Program-made: the position numbers and the translations under genes | Notes under the pieces: generated by a model | Database searches by the model: none | The model's input: the letters and a program-made list of their open reading frames with translations, nothing else | Told to the model about the DNA's origin: nothing | Assembly (NCBI GenBank): GCA_006844765.1 | Contig: SPJV01000098.1 | Location: 1-64,000, forward strand | DNA: 64,000 bases | Direction of reading: 5' to 3' | From: Alphaproteobacteria bacterium | Lineage (GTDB): Bacteria; Pseudomonadota; Alphaproteobacteria; UBA8366; Aestuariispiraceae | Shown: positions 43,999 through 56,764 of the stretch, in pieces | Position numbering within the stretch: the first letter of the stretch is position 1 | How the letters are laid out: the number at the start of each line of letters is the position of its first letter

Positions 43999-45414
43999 AT
44001 GGCAGAGGCGCATCAGATAGACGGGAATCCGGATCAGGATGATGAGGACGTCGATGCTTTCGACGAGCTCTATGGCCTGACTGACGAGATTCTGGAAGCG
44101 GTCGAGAATGCGATCGCGGATGAGCGCCCGGCTGACGAAATTCTGACGATCATTGAGCCCCTGCATGCGGCTGACGTTGCGGATTTGCTGGAACAACTGA
44201 CCCATGATGAACGCGTCGCCCTGCTGCATGCCTTGGGGGATGAGATCGATGCGGAAGTCTTGTCTCACCTGGATTACTCGGTGCGGGAAGACCTTGTCGA
44301 AATTCTCGACACCGAACAGCTGGCAAGCATCGTCAATGATCTGGATTCTGATGATGCCGTCGATCTGATCGAGGATCTGGACGAGGATGAGCAGCAGGAA
44401 CTCCTGCGCGCGATCCCTGCTGAAGACCGGGCGATCTATGAAGAATCCCTGTCCTATCCGGATGATTCCGCCGGTCGCTTGATGCGGCGGGAGACGGTGA
44501 CGGTGCCGGAGTTTTGGACCGTCGGCCAGACCATCGACTTCATGCGTGATGAGCAACTGGATCTGCCGGATGACTTCTACAACCTGATCGTGGTTTCCCC
44601 GGCGCATAAGCCGATTGGCTTGATACAACTGTCGAAACTTCTTCGATCTCGAAGGATCGTGTCGATCAAGGACCTGATCGAAGAAGAGCCAAAGCTGATT
44701 CCGGTTGAAATGGATCAGGAAGATGTCGCCTTCTTCTTCCGGCAATACGGGTTGGTTGAGGCACCGGTCGTGGATGATGATGACCGCGTGATCGGTGTGA
44801 TTACCGTTGATGACATCGTCAATGTCATGGATGAGGAGCATGAGGAAGATATCCTCAAAATGGGTGGTGTGCGCGAGGATGATTTTTATTCTGACTTCGT
44901 TGAAACAACCCGCCTTCGGTTCTCCTGGCTTGGCGTAAACCTGTTAACCGCCATCTCGGCAAGCCTGGTGATCGCGTTGTTTGAAGATGCGTTGACGCAG
45001 GTAGTCGCCCTTGCGGTGCTGATGCCGATTGTGGCTTCCATGGGCGGCAATGCAGGAACGCAGACCCTGACAGTCGCGGTGCGGGCGCTTGCAACCAATG
45101 AGCTGACAGCGGGTAATGCGATCAGGATTGTCGTGAAGGAAGTACTTGTTGGCGGGGCAAATGGCATTCTATTCGCGATTATTATGGGGCTGATCGCCTG
45201 GTTCTGGTTCTCTGACCCGCTGTTAGGCGGGGTGATCGCCCTGGCAATGGTGTTGAATCTGCTTGTTGCCGGCCTGGCCGGGACGATGATCCCCTTGGGG
45301 TTGGACCGTATCGGTCAGGATCCTGCAATTGCATCTACTGTTTTTCTGACGACGATCACAGACATAGTCGGATTCTTTGTGTTCCTGGGTCTTGCGACCT
45401 GGGTTCTGCTCTAA
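43999..45414 (+). CDS. mgtE: Magnesium transporter MgtE
   Basis: A 471-residue magnesium channel. The N-terminal superhelical acidic domain (residues 20-150; LHAADVADLLEQL) and a CBS pair (about 155-285) sense cytosolic magnesium. Five membrane segments occupy the last 165 residues, with PIVASMGGNAGTQTLTV as the pore signature. Strongly acidic N-terminus (DQDDEDVDAFDEL). Co-transcription with maeB is likely given the 7-bp gap. Confidence 0.94.
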   Translation: MAEAHQIDGNPDQDDEDVDAFDELYGLTDEILEAVENAIADERPADEILTIIEPLHAADVADLLEQLTHDERVALLHALGDEIDAEVLSHLDYSVREDLVEILDTEQLASIVNDLDSDDAVDLIEDLDEDEQQELLRAIPAEDRAIYEESLSYPDDSAGRLMRRETVTVPEFWTVGQTIDFMRDEQLDLPDDFYNLIVVSPAHKPIGLIQLSKLLRSRRIVSIKDLIEEEPKLIPVEMDQEDVAFFFRQYGLVEAPVVDDDDRVIGVITVDDIVNVMDEEHEEDILKMGGVREDDFYSDFVETTRLRFSWLGVNLLTAISASLVIALFEDALTQVVALAVLMPIVASMGGNAGTQTLTVAVRALATNELTAGNAIRIVVKEVLVGGANGILFAIIMGLIAWFWFSDPLLGGVIALAMVLNLLVAGLAGTMIPLGLDRIGQDPAIASTVFLTTITDIVGFFVFLGLATWVLL

Positions 45415-45435
45415 GCGGACGCGTAAGGCACCCCA

Positions 45436-46323
45436 ATGACGCTTAAAGATTTTCTGATAGCCCTCGCCGTTCCGCTCGTCTGGGGCATGGGGATCGTGAT
45501 AGCGAAGCCCGCCGTCGATGTGTTCCCACCGATCCTCCTGATGGCGTTGAGGTTTGCTGTAACAGCGCTCGCCCTGGTCTGGTTTGTACCGATACCGCGC
45601 AAGCATCTCGGGCAGATCGCGATCATCTCGCTTTTTGGCGCGTCCCTTCAATATGGCCTCAGCTTCAACGGGCTCAAGATTCTGGATGCGGGCACGACTG
45701 CGCTGATTGTCCAGGCGGAAACACCGATGTTGATGTTGATTGGGGCGGTCTGGCTGAAGGAGCGGCTGGGGCTTACGAAGCTTCTCGGCTGCCTCGTGGC
45801 CTTTGCCGGCGTCTATGTGATATCCGGCGCGCCCAGCTTGGTGGGGAAGGAGCTTGGCATCGCTCTTGTCCTGACCGGCGGGTTTCTCTGGGCGGTTGGG
45901 CAAGCGATGTTCAGGCGCTTGAATGAACGGCATCCGGGCGCCATTGGTGGTGTCGGAGCGATTGCCTGGATCGCGGTGCTGGCAACACCTCAGCTGATCG
46001 TCATGTCGCTGGTCACGGAAAGCGATCATCTCAACCATCTCCAAAATGCGGGATGGGAGATTTGGGCGGCTGTCCTCTATCTGGGGCTGATCATGACCGG
46101 ACTTGGTTATAGTCTTTGGTATCACATTCTGGGCCGCTATTCGGCGAGCCTGGCAGCACCGTTTCTGCTGTTGGTCCCTGTCGCGTCCGTCCTGGGCGGT
46201 TGGCTCTTCCTGGGGGAGGCAATCACTCTGCCGATCCTGGCTGGCGGGGCGCTGGTCGTGGTTGGCGTAGCAATCCTGACCGTGGAAAAACGGAAGAAGT
46301 CGGAATCTCTTGCCGGTGACTAG
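45436..46323 (+). CDS. DMT superfamily transporter, EamA family
   Basis: A 295-residue membrane protein with ten predicted helices and two EamA repeats. Features include VPLVWGMGIVIAKPAV in helix 1, VQAETPMLMLIGAVWLKERL ending repeat 1, and VPVASVLGGWLFLGEAITLP ending repeat 2. Such carriers export amino acids or other metabolites; the substrate is not predictable. It follows mgtE by 21 bp. Confidence 0.88.
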   Translation: MTLKDFLIALAVPLVWGMGIVIAKPAVDVFPPILLMALRFAVTALALVWFVPIPRKHLGQIAIISLFGASLQYGLSFNGLKILDAGTTALIVQAETPMLMLIGAVWLKERLGLTKLLGCLVAFAGVYVISGAPSLVGKELGIALVLTGGFLWAVGQAMFRRLNERHPGAIGGVGAIAWIAVLATPQLIVMSLVTESDHLNHLQNAGWEIWAAVLYLGLIMTGLGYSLWYHILGRYSASLAAPFLLLVPVASVLGGWLFLGEAITLPILAGGALVVVGVAILTVEKRKKSESLAGD

Positions 46324-46431
46324 GCGGAATTCGATTCCGGTTTTGTTTTACACAATTAAAAACAATAACTTAGATCTGGCACGCCGCTTGATACTCTTCT
46401 TCTGAGAGAGAGGAAGAAAGGTGCAGTCGCG

Positions 46432-47079
46432 ATGGCGTTAGCAACAGACAACAGTGATATCTATCGGACAGCGAGTGCCTTTGAGGCATCGAAGGAAAGC
46501 CGATTGGTGAAGCCGGAAGAAGCGAATTTGGTCCGCGAGCGTGGCCGGGCTGTGTTCTACAATCAGCTGATGGGGCGCTATGGATTGCCCGGCAGCGCGG
46601 CAACGTCACTGGAGCAACCGGTGGCGGAGACATCGGCGGGCGGTCGTTATGACCTGACCGATATGACTGTCACAGACGTCTTGAGTTTGGCTCAAGAGTT
46701 GACCGGCGGCACATCGGTCGGTTTTCCGGGCGCCTCTTCCAGCAGCAACGCAACATCTTTAGTCACCGAATATGAAGCGCATCTCGAGCACCTGATCGAG
46801 GAAGATGCGGATCCCGGTGCGATCGACGGCGCTCGGAATGTCCTGGAACAAGCGCGGTTGATGCAGGCGGAGCAAGCCCTCTACCGCTCCCTGGATGCCG
46901 CACGAGACAACCAGGAAGAGGGCGATGGTTTTGGCTTTGGAAGTCTGGGCCTCGGCGGGTTCCTGGGAAGTGGGCTTGGGGCAGGCGGGGGCAACGGGCT
47001 GGGTCCTTTTGGCGCGCCGGCTGATCTGTTGTCACTTCCCCCGGCGGCGATCACGATGATGATGACGGATCAAGTTTGA
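46432..47079 (+). CDS. Hypothetical protein with glycine-rich C-terminal region
   Basis: A 215-residue soluble protein that I do not recognise. An acidic helical middle (EYEAHLEHLIEEDADPGAID..., EQALYRSLDAARD) is followed by a glycine-rich stretch (GFGFGSLGLGGFLGSGLG) and a MMMT tail. A purine-rich AGAGAGGAAG site precedes the start, so it is probably expressed. It has no signal peptide and sits alone between an EamA carrier and a 2OG oxygenase gene. Confidence 0.55.
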   Translation: MALATDNSDIYRTASAFEASKESRLVKPEEANLVRERGRAVFYNQLMGRYGLPGSAATSLEQPVAETSAGGRYDLTDMTVTDVLSLAQELTGGTSVGFPGASSSSNATSLVTEYEAHLEHLIEEDADPGAIDGARNVLEQARLMQAEQALYRSLDAARDNQEEGDGFGFGSLGLGGFLGSGLGAGGGNGLGPFGAPADLLSLPPAAITMMMTDQV

Positions 47080-47286
47080 AAATGAGCCAAGCTTGATCAC
47101 GGGTCAAGTTTGATGACTGAGAACTCACATTTCCTTCCGTAGATAGGGCGGCGCGGTGTCGCGGGTCGCGTCGCCATGCTGGACCTCTTAGACCGCACTC
47201 GTTAGTAAAGGTGCGTGCGAGGCAATTGCCGCTCTGCGCTCCATAGCGTTGACCGGCATCTACGAGCCAATTGAGGGGACTGTTTC

Positions 47287-47886
47287 ATGTTTCATATGCC
47301 CATTCCGGAATATCCGCCGATCCGTGGTCGCTTCCCGGATGCCTTCGTCTCAAAGAAGGATTTCTTCTCACCGGAAGAGCTTGACCGCGTCGAACAGATT
47401 GCACAACAGGTGCCGCCGAAGCGGGTAACCGTCGGTCCCGAATCCAAGGTGGATCCAGATGGAAATCTCAGCTTTGTACGCTGGCTGATGCCGAACCAGG
47501 AAACTGCGTGGTTCTATAACCGCATCCTGGGCGCTGTGGCTGAATTGAATGCACAGGCATTTCAGTTCGATATCACGGGCTGCGACGAAGCCCTTTATCA
47601 CGTTACGTATGAGGGGAAAGAGAAAGGCCATTACAACTGGCACATCGATGCCAATAATCCGAACCAACCTCAACGCAAACTCGCGATCACTTTCCAAATG
47701 AGCGACCCAAAGGACTACGAAGGCGGCGAGTTGGATATCAACATGACCGGTTTGCCGGTTACGGCTCCGAAAGATCGCGGGACTTTGGTGCTATTCCCAG
47801 CCTTTCATATCCACCGGGTCCGTCCGGTGACCAAGGGCGTTCGGAAAGCACTTGTCACCTGGATCGTCGGTCCCCCACTGCGTTGA
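47287..47886 (+). CDS. 2-oxoglutarate/Fe(II)-dependent oxygenase
   Basis: A 199-residue prolyl-hydroxylase-type oxygenase. His119 and Asp121 (WHIDAN) with His176 (FHIHRVRPV) are the iron ligands, and Arg186 would bind 2-oxoglutarate. KLAITFQMSDP and EGGELDI are typical core strands. It would hydroxylate a protein side chain or small molecule. Isolated gene; target unknown. It converges with the GNAT gene. Confidence 0.85.
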   Translation: MFHMPIPEYPPIRGRFPDAFVSKKDFFSPEELDRVEQIAQQVPPKRVTVGPESKVDPDGNLSFVRWLMPNQETAWFYNRILGAVAELNAQAFQFDITGCDEALYHVTYEGKEKGHYNWHIDANNPNQPQRKLAITFQMSDPKDYEGGELDINMTGLPVTAPKDRGTLVLFPAFHIHRVRPVTKGVRKALVTWIVGPPLR

Positions 47887-47919
47887 TCCCAAGTACCATG
47901 CTGTTATCGAAGGGGTGGG

Positions 47920-48413
47920 TTAGTCCCGCCCTTCGACAGGTTTCTCCATGATAACCAAGTGATCCTGAAAGCCGAAGCGTCGATAGAGCGCACGGGCGCC
48001 TTCGTTTTGGGCTAGCAGGGCGATGCGCAGCCAGCGCTCGCCTGCCCCCGCCGCTTTTTCCTCACTGGCTGCGAGCAGCTTTTCCCCGACCCCTTGTCCC
48101 CGAAAGGCTTGGCTGACCAGTAGCTCCTTCACCTCCGTATAGGAATAGGGTTCTTCGTCAGCATCGCCTTCAAGACCATGGCAGAGCATCGCATAGCCGA
48201 CGATCTTGCCATCTGATTCCGCGATCAAGATGGCGCCCTTATCCAGATGCGCCTGGAACAGCGAGTCCATATAGGATTTTGACAGGGCATCCGGCGTCAG
48301 GTTTCGGTCGAAATACGGCCCCATATCGCCCTGGAGTTCCCGCACCAGAACCTCTACCGCTGCCCGATCCGCCGGTAGGTAGTCTCTAATCTCAACGACT
48401 GATGTGCCCGTGG

Positions 48414-48417
<4 letters not shown>
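47920..48417 (-). CDS. GNAT family N-acetyltransferase, coupled to ppdK
   Basis: A 165-residue acetyltransferase with the acetyl-CoA loop QAFRGQGVGEKLL and C-terminal ALYRRFGFQDHLVIMEK. A GTG start at 48417 overlaps the ppdK stop in GTGA, so the two are probably translationally coupled. An upstream in-frame ATG would lie inside ppdK and is rejected. The acceptor is unknown; acetylation of the dikinase is a speculative possibility. Confidence 0.8.
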
Positions 48418-51080
<2,663 letters not shown>

Positions 51081-51272
51081 CGCGTTATCCTTTAAGCTTT
51101 GCTCGCTTCGACCTATTTTCGCAATGGTCATCCCACCATCGTCGCATCTATCGAGACACCCTTCGAAACGCATGCCCCATGCACATTCTTCAAGGTGAGG
51201 TGTTTGTTGTTTGTATAACTGCCCAATCCTGGGAAGGCCTGGACGGCCATCTTGAAGGATGTGATCAAAACG

Positions 51273-53351
51273 CTATCCCTCTACAAGCCCGAAATCTGCC
51301 AGACTGCCCATCGTTCCCCGGATGCGCGACAGCAACATGAGACGGTTGCGTCGCAAATCGGGCTTGTCTGCATTCACTGTGACCTGATCGAAGAAGGCAT
51401 CGACGGGCGCGCGCAGGCTTGCCAGCAATCGCATGGCGCCCGCGAAATCTTCCTCCTCGATCATCACGCCGACTTGCGCAGCGACAGAGGACAAGGCAGC
51501 CCAGAGGTTGCGTTCCTCATCCTGTTCGAACTGTTCGGGGTCCGGCGCGCCATTATACTCCGTCGCGTCTTTCTTCTCTTCCGCCTTCAGAATATTGGCG
51601 GCGCGGCGATAGGCGGTCAGCAGATTGGCGCCGTCTTCGCTGTTGACGAAGTCCCGCAACGCATGGACCCGCGCGACCAAACGCACCAGATCATCCTCAT
51701 CCCCCAGCGCAAACAGTGCCTGGATCAGGTCGTGAGAAACCCCTTCGTCCTTCAAATGCACGCGCAGACGGTCCGCGAAGAAGCGGAGGAGGTCTTCCCC
51801 ATCAATAGACGCATTTTCCAGCTTGAAGAAAATGCCATGGGTCAGAGCTTTGTCCTTAAGCCCGATCCTCACGTTATTCTCAAGCACCAGCCGGATTACA
51901 CCGAGCGCGGCGCGGCGGAGCGCGAAGGGGTCTTTGGAGCCTGTTGGTTTCTCGTCAATCAACCAGAAGCCAACCAGGGTATCCAGCTTCTCCGCCAGAG
52001 CGACGGCAATGGCAGTGGGCTCGGACGGGCAGGCATCGCCGGGGCCGGCGGGAGAATAATGCTGGGCAATCGCATCAGCGACGGCGGCATCTTCATTCTG
52101 GTCCAGCGCATAGTAACGGCCCATCAGACCTTGCAGTTCCGGGAACTCGCCTACCATTTCCGTTGTCAGATCGGCTTTCGCCAGACGCGCGGCGCGGGCG
52201 CAGAGAGCCGGATCGGCATTGGGGATATGTGCGGCAAGCGCTTCGGCCAGACCGGCGATCCGATCAACCCGCTCTGCCACTGTCCCAAGCTTTGCATGGA
52301 AGATGACTTTTTCCAGATCGGACAGCCGGTCTTCCAGTTTGGTTTTGCGATCCTGATCCCAGAAGAATTTGGCATCGGCCAACCGGGCACGGAGCACGCG
52401 CTCATTACCGGAGATAATGGCGGCACCACCATCCTCGGCTTCCATATTGGCGATCACCGCAAAGCGCGGGGCCATGGACCCATCCGGGCGGTTCAGGGTG
52501 AAGTATTTTTGATGCGCCCGCATGGAGGCGGTAAGCACCTCCGGCGGGACTTCCATGAACGCATCATCAATGCGCCCGATCAGCGCCACCGGCCATTCGA
52601 CCAGCCCGGTCACTTCGTCCAGCAGGCCTGGGTCGTCCTTAATGGTTAGCCCTTCCCGATCCGCAGCTTCGCGAAGTTGACGATCAATCGAGGCCTTGCG
52701 TTCCGTCGGATCCAGAATGACTTTTTCATCCCGCAGCTTGGCGATGTAGTCATCGAAACCGGAAACCGTGATGGCCGCGCCGGACCCAAGGAAGCGGTGT
52801 CCCTTGGTTTCAACCCCAAAGGCAACGGCTCCCGGGCGCATATCGACGCTGCCTGAAAGGGCGGTGCCGGCAAAGACCGCGATGATGGAATGGAAGGGGC
52901 GCACCCAGCGGAATTCCTGATCAGCGAAGCGCATGGACTTCGGCCAGGGCAGGGCGCGGATGGCCGCTTCGATGACGCCCGGCAGAACGTCTGCCGCTGG
53001 GCCACCCTTTTTCTCCGTCACCGCAAACCAGACGGCACCCTTGGGCGTTTCGCGCTGTTCGCATTGATCAATGCTGCTCAGGCCAGCCGCCTTCAGGAAT
53101 CCGGCGAGTGCCTGTTCCGGCGCACCAACCTTCGGGCCTTTGCGTTCTTCATGCAGATCCGGCTGTGTCTCCGGCAGGCCATCCACAACCAGCGTCAACC
53201 GGCGGGGCGTCCAATAACTCCGGGCATCGGCGAATTCCAGATTGGCCTTCTTCAGCCCATCGGTAATCAGCCCCTTCAAATCCTCCGCCGCACGCCGTTG
53301 CATGCGCGCCGGGATTTCTTCCGAGAATAACTCAAGCAGTAATTCAGGCAT
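51273..53351 (-). CDS. glyS: Glycine-tRNA ligase beta subunit GlyS
   Basis: A 692-residue beta subunit of the tetrameric bacterial glycyl-tRNA synthetase. It begins [18 protein letters not shown], carries LTLVVDGLPETQPD, and ends with the DALR-like anticodon region (LMLLSRIRGTMGSLADF). Its ATG overlaps the glyQ stop by one base (TGATG). The open frame extends upstream into glyQ, which is rejected as a start. It recognises tRNA-Gly while the alpha subunit activates glycine. Confidence 0.97.
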   Translation of the reverse strand: MPELLLELFSEEIPARMQRRAAEDLKGLITDGLKKANLEFADARSYWTPRRLTLVVDGLPETQPDLHEERKGPKVGAPEQALAGFLKAAGLSSIDQCEQRETPKGAVWFAVTEKKGGPAADVLPGVIEAAIRALPWPKSMRFADQEFRWVRPFHSIIAVFAGTALSGSVDMRPGAVAFGVETKGHRFLGSGAAITVSGFDDYIAKLRDEKVILDPTERKASIDRQLREAADREGLTIKDDPGLLDEVTGLVEWPVALIGRIDDAFMEVPPEVLTASMRAHQKYFTLNRPDGSMAPRFAVIANMEAEDGGAAIISGNERVLRARLADAKFFWDQDRKTKLEDRLSDLEKVIFHAKLGTVAERVDRIAGLAEALAAHIPNADPALCARAARLAKADLTTEMVGEFPELQGLMGRYYALDQNEDAAVADAIAQHYSPAGPGDACPSEPTAIAVALAEKLDTLVGFWLIDEKPTGSKDPFALRRAALGVIRLVLENNVRIGLKDKALTHGIFFKLENASIDGEDLLRFFADRLRVHLKDEGVSHDLIQALFALGDEDDLVRLVARVHALRDFVNSEDGANLLTAYRRAANILKAEEKKDATEYNGAPDPEQFEQDEERNLWAALSSVAAQVGVMIEEEDFAGAMRLLASLRAPVDAFFDQVTVNADKPDLRRNRLMLLSRIRGTMGSLADFGLVEG

Positions 53352-54238
53352 CACAAATGCCCCCGGCTTTTCAGGAACTGTTCGGCACAGGCTTTGGCCA
53401 AGGTGCGAACGCGGCCGATATAGGCTTGGCGTTCGGTGACAGAGATCACGCCGCGCGCATCCAGTAGATTGAACAGATGGCTCGCCTTGAGGCATTGGTC
53501 ATAGGCCGGAAGCGCGACACCACCGTCGATCAGGGAGGCGCATTCCGTCTCCGCATCCGCGAAGTGGCGTAGGACCATATCCGTATCCGCCAATTCGAAA
53601 TTGTGCTTCGAATATTCCACTTCGGCCTGATGGTAGACCTCTCGATAGGTCATCGTGTCGGAGAACTGAATGTCGTAGATGCTCTCAACACCCTGGACAT
53701 ACATCGCCAGTCGCTCAAGCCCATAGGTCAGCTCGGTCGAGACCGGGTTGCAGTCGAAGCCACCGACCTGTTGGAAATAGGTGAATTGGCTCACCTCCAT
53801 CCCATCACACCAAACTTCCCAGCCAAGACCCCAGGCGCCGAGCGTCGGGCTTTCCCAGTCGTCTTCCACGAAGCGGATATCATGGGCCATGGGATCAATG
53901 CCGATGGCCTTGAGGGAACCCAGATACAAATCCTGGCTTTCGGCAGGGGATGGTTTCAGGATCACCTGATACTGGTAGTAATGCTGCAACCGGTTCGGGT
54001 TTTCCCCATAGCGACCGTCGGTCGGGCGGCGCGACGGTTGGACATAGGCAGCCGACCAGGGCTCCGGCCCGAGCGACCGCAGTGTCGTCGCCCAGTGGAA
54101 GGTCCCGGCCCCGACTTCCATGTCGTAAGGTTGCAGGATAACACAGCCCTTATCGGACCAATATTGGTGCAGCTTCAGAATGATGTTCTGAAAGCTATTG
54201 CTCAGTGGTTCAGCGTCTTGCGCTGTCGCGGAGGTCAT
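53351..54238 (-). CDS. glyQ: Glycine-tRNA ligase alpha subunit GlyQ
   Basis: A 295-residue catalytic subunit with the class II core: [56 protein letters not shown] and [16 protein letters not shown]. The C-terminal helices complete the fold. It precedes glyS with overlapping stop and start codons, as in most proteobacteria with the split enzyme. Confidence 0.97.
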   Translation of the reverse strand: MTSATAQDAEPLSNSFQNIILKLHQYWSDKGCVILQPYDMEVGAGTFHWATTLRSLGPEPWSAAYVQPSRRPTDGRYGENPNRLQHYYQYQVILKPSPAESQDLYLGSLKAIGIDPMAHDIRFVEDDWESPTLGAWGLGWEVWCDGMEVSQFTYFQQVGGFDCNPVSTELTYGLERLAMYVQGVESIYDIQFSDTMTYREVYHQAEVEYSKHNFELADTDMVLRHFADAETECASLIDGGVALPAYDQCLKASHLFNLLDARGVISVTERQAYIGRVRTLAKACAEQFLKSRGHL

Positions 54239-54425
54239 GACCCGGATTTCCCGAAGAAACTTCGGCTTTCCGCCGAATAATGCAGCGCAACATACTCAGT
54301 CACTTCTGCCAAATCAATGCGGCAAATCGGACAATCTATCCGAAGTGGCGGTGTATCTGCCGTGTTCTAAAAGCGGGCGAGGTTGTACAGGGGCCGCGCA
54401 GGGTCCGAACGGGCGGGTTAGAGCC

Positions 54426-54707
54426 TCAATATGGGCATCTGGGCTTGCCGCAGCCTTGCGTGCCTTCAACAGAGACATAGGCCTCGCAAATCGCGCATTT
54501 CTCCGTGTCTTCAATGACGCCGGTGTCACTTTCGCCAGTACGTTGGCGCGTTGCCTTGCGGATACGTTCGCCGAAGGTGCGCTCACCGCCCTTGCGTTCG
54601 CCTTTCTCAACCCGCTGGACACGGTTCAGATATTTAAAGCCATACCAAACCGCCGCGATCACAATCGCGAGGACGAGGAGCTTGCCGACTGAAGGAATTC
54701 CAAACAT
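54426..54707 (-). CDS. PP0621-like small membrane-anchored zinc-ribbon protein
   Basis: A 93-residue protein with one N-terminal membrane helix (GKLLVLAIVIAAVWYGFKYL), a basic linker and a C-terminal four-cysteine cluster (CAIC, then GCGKPRC) fitting a zinc ribbon. The layout recalls the PP0621 family of uncharacterised proteins. Probably membrane-tethered with the ribbon in the cytoplasm. It lies between sppA and glyQ on the same strand. Confidence 0.7.
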   Translation of the reverse strand: MFGIPSVGKLLVLAIVIAAVWYGFKYLNRVQRVEKGERKGGERTFGERIRKATRQRTGESDTGVIEDTEKCAICEAYVSVEGTQGCGKPRCPY

Positions 54708-54758
54708 GTGAAAGAACTACCGATCTTCGCACGGCCCCGCAAGATCGTTTGCCACGTT

Positions 54759-55592
54759 TTAAAGGCCGATCCGGGTCCAGTGGCTCCGTTCCTCTGCCGC
54801 GCTGATGACACCATCGGTGATGGCCTGGGCGGCGCTGTCCGCACCAAACAGTCTGGCCAGGCGGCCCTTCTTGCGGACGACAGGGATCAATTTGACCTCG
54901 TCTCCGAAGAGCGTCCGCATCTTTGATCGCGTATCATCCAGGCTATCGACCAAGCCCATGTCGAGCGCTTGTCTTCCGGTCCAGAAACCGCCCTCGAAAA
55001 GGTTCTTGTGCAGGTCGGTCTTTAAGCGCTCTCCGCGCCGTTCCTTTACCCAATCGATAAAGCCGTCATGCATGTCTGCCTGGATTTTCTTAAGATGCGT
55101 AATCTCTTTCGGCTTTTCCGGTTGGAAGGGATCGAGCATCCCTTTTTCTTTTCCAGCAGTATGGACGCGACGCTCCATCCCCAGCTTCTCCAGTGTTCCC
55201 TCCATCCCAAAGCTTGAGGAAATGACACCGATGGAGCCGACGATAGACGCGGGCATGGCGTGGATCTCGTCCGCCGCGCAGGCAAGCCAATAGCCGCCTG
55301 AGGCAGCCGCATCTTCGCAAAAGGCATGGACGGGGATTTTCTTCTCATCCGCCAGTTTCCGAATGCGTCCGGCGATCAAAGCTGATTGCACCGGGGAGCC
55401 GCCGGGGGAGTTGATTTCCAGCGCGACGGCTTTCGCATTCTTGACATCAAAAGCGCGATCAATGGCGGAGGCGAGATCGTCGAGCGAAAGCCCGCGCCGC
55501 CCAGGGCCCATGCCGCCGCCAATGACGCCAGCAAGCCTGATTACGGGAACGCGGGGGGCGCGTTTGAAGCGCAGAAGTTTCTTCAGTTTCAT
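54759..55592 (-). CDS. S49 family peptidase (SppA/SohB-like)
   Basis: A 277-residue serine peptidase of the signal-peptide-peptidase A type. INSPGGSPVQSA and FCEDAAASGGYWLACAAD form the oxyanion side; the nucleophile serine lies in IVGSIGVISS and the general-base lysine in HTAGKEKGML. It lacks the tandem domain of E. coli SppA, so it is the short form. Only a weak hydrophobic N-terminus is seen. It may degrade cleaved signal peptides at the membrane. Confidence 0.88.
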   Translation of the reverse strand: MKLKKLLRFKRAPRVPVIRLAGVIGGGMGPGRRGLSLDDLASAIDRAFDVKNAKAVALEINSPGGSPVQSALIAGRIRKLADEKKIPVHAFCEDAAASGGYWLACAADEIHAMPASIVGSIGVISSSFGMEGTLEKLGMERRVHTAGKEKGMLDPFQPEKPKEITHLKKIQADMHDGFIDWVKERRGERLKTDLHKNLFEGGFWTGRQALDMGLVDSLDDTRSKMRTLFGDEVKLIPVVRKKGRLARLFGADSAAQAITDGVISAAEERSHWTRIGL

Positions 55593-55666
55593 GCTTCGCT
55601 AGATGGTGTGGTTTCGGGTGTTTAGCAAGGCCTGTGTGGTGACCAATTAAATGATAGCCATATGTG

Positions 55667-56428
55667 TCAGCGAAGTGGAAGGGCCGCCCCGTCGCGCAAA
55701 ATGGCTTCGGCTTCCGGGGTGTAGCGCTCCCCATCAAGGTTTCCGTGCAACGTCAGGCCCGGCAGCATGCGCGTTCCGCCCCGAACGGCTTTTCTTGCAT
55801 GCACAATCACGCGCTTTGCCGCTGTTCCCGTGCGCGGCCATAACGGCAAGACCGCTGTTTCCCCAGCCTGTCCCTCTAGCAAGGCCAGGATTTCCTGTAG
55901 TCGGTCGGCGCGATGGACCAGGGTGATTCCCCCTTTTTGCCGGGCGACTTTCAGCATCGCATTGATCCAGTCGGCAAGGCAGGCTCCCGCTTCGACCATG
56001 GAGCGGTCGCGATGTGCATCAGGGGAGCGGGCAGCACTGCCCTCCGCCAGATAGGGAGGGTTGGCAAAGACTTGGTCTGCTGAGTTTGGGGCGATGTCCA
56101 GGGCGGCACCGACCCGGCCCTCCTGAAAGCGGACCCGGGCTTCTTTGTTATTCAGGGCCGCGTTTGTCTGCGCCAGGGCGATGATTTGCGGATCTGCATC
56201 GATCCCCAGGATGTCCGCGCCGGCGCATCGTTCTGCATAACACAGGCTGGCAATACCGGCCCCGCAGCCCAGTTCCACCACGCGGCCACTGGAAAGAGCC
56301 GGCACAGCCGCAGCCAATAGGACCGTATCCATGGCCGCCCGAAATCCCTTTGCCGGCTGTCGGGCCATCACGGCACCGCCCAGGAAGGCGTCTTCGGTTA
56401 GGTCGGTTTGATCGGATGTTGGCGTCAC
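55667..56428 (-). CDS. TrmN6-like tRNA1(Val) adenine-N6 methyltransferase family protein
   Basis: A 253-residue SAM-dependent methylase. VVELGCGAGIASLCYAER is the SAM-binding motif I and FANPPYL is the NPPY catalytic motif of N6-adenine methylases. EDAFLGGAVMARQPAKGFRA at the N-terminus resembles TrmN6/YfiC relatives. It overlaps the upstream DUF2007 gene by 4 bp (ATGA). The exact RNA target is not certain from sequence. Confidence 0.82.
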   Translation of the reverse strand: MTPTSDQTDLTEDAFLGGAVMARQPAKGFRAAMDTVLLAAAVPALSSGRVVELGCGAGIASLCYAERCAGADILGIDADPQIIALAQTNAALNNKEARVRFQEGRVGAALDIAPNSADQVFANPPYLAEGSAARSPDAHRDRSMVEAGACLADWINAMLKVARQKGGITLVHRADRLQEILALLEGQAGETAVLPLWPRTGTAAKRVIVHARKAVRGGTRMLPGLTLHGNLDGERYTPEAEAILRDGAALPLR

Positions 56429-56634
56429 CAGTCTTCCCCCGCCCCAGCAAGAAGGTGTTTGGCGCGTGTGAAATCCTCGTCGGATACCATCAAGCGACGC
56501 TGCAGGGCGCCGATTGAGCCTTCCAACACACTGGTATGGGCATCCAGGATCATGGCCTCAATACCTTCATCGGCCAGGAATGCCGTCAGGAAGGATAGGC
56601 GAACCGGATCGTTACTGCGGATCAGTTCTTTCAT
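56425..56634 (-). CDS. DUF2007 domain protein
   Basis: A 69-residue protein of the DUF2007 (putative signal transducing) type: MKELIRSNDPVRLSFLTAFL at the start and RRLMVSDEDFTRAKHLL near the end. It is coupled by overlap to the TrmN6-like gene, an arrangement often seen in alphaproteobacteria. The start at 56634 matches the domain; the frame is open further upstream without similarity. Function unknown. Confidence 0.78.
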   Translation of the reverse strand: MKELIRSNDPVRLSFLTAFLADEGIEAMILDAHTSVLEGSIGALQRRLMVSDEDFTRAKHLLAGAGEDW

Positions 56635-56764
56635 ATGTTTGTTACCCTGCTTTCCCGCGACATCTCGACCGCTTGACCGCCGGGGGGCAGTCACTAATGT
56701 GTCCCTTTCGGGGAATGGCGCGCAAAGGCGCGTCCCAGTGCTTTGATAAGTTAGGGGATTTCGG

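Noticed and set aside
47907..47936. TCGAAGGG/CCCTTCGA hairpin between the 2OG oxygenase and GNAT genes
   Set aside because: It overlaps the GNAT stop codon and lacks a T-tract on either strand, so terminator function was not called.
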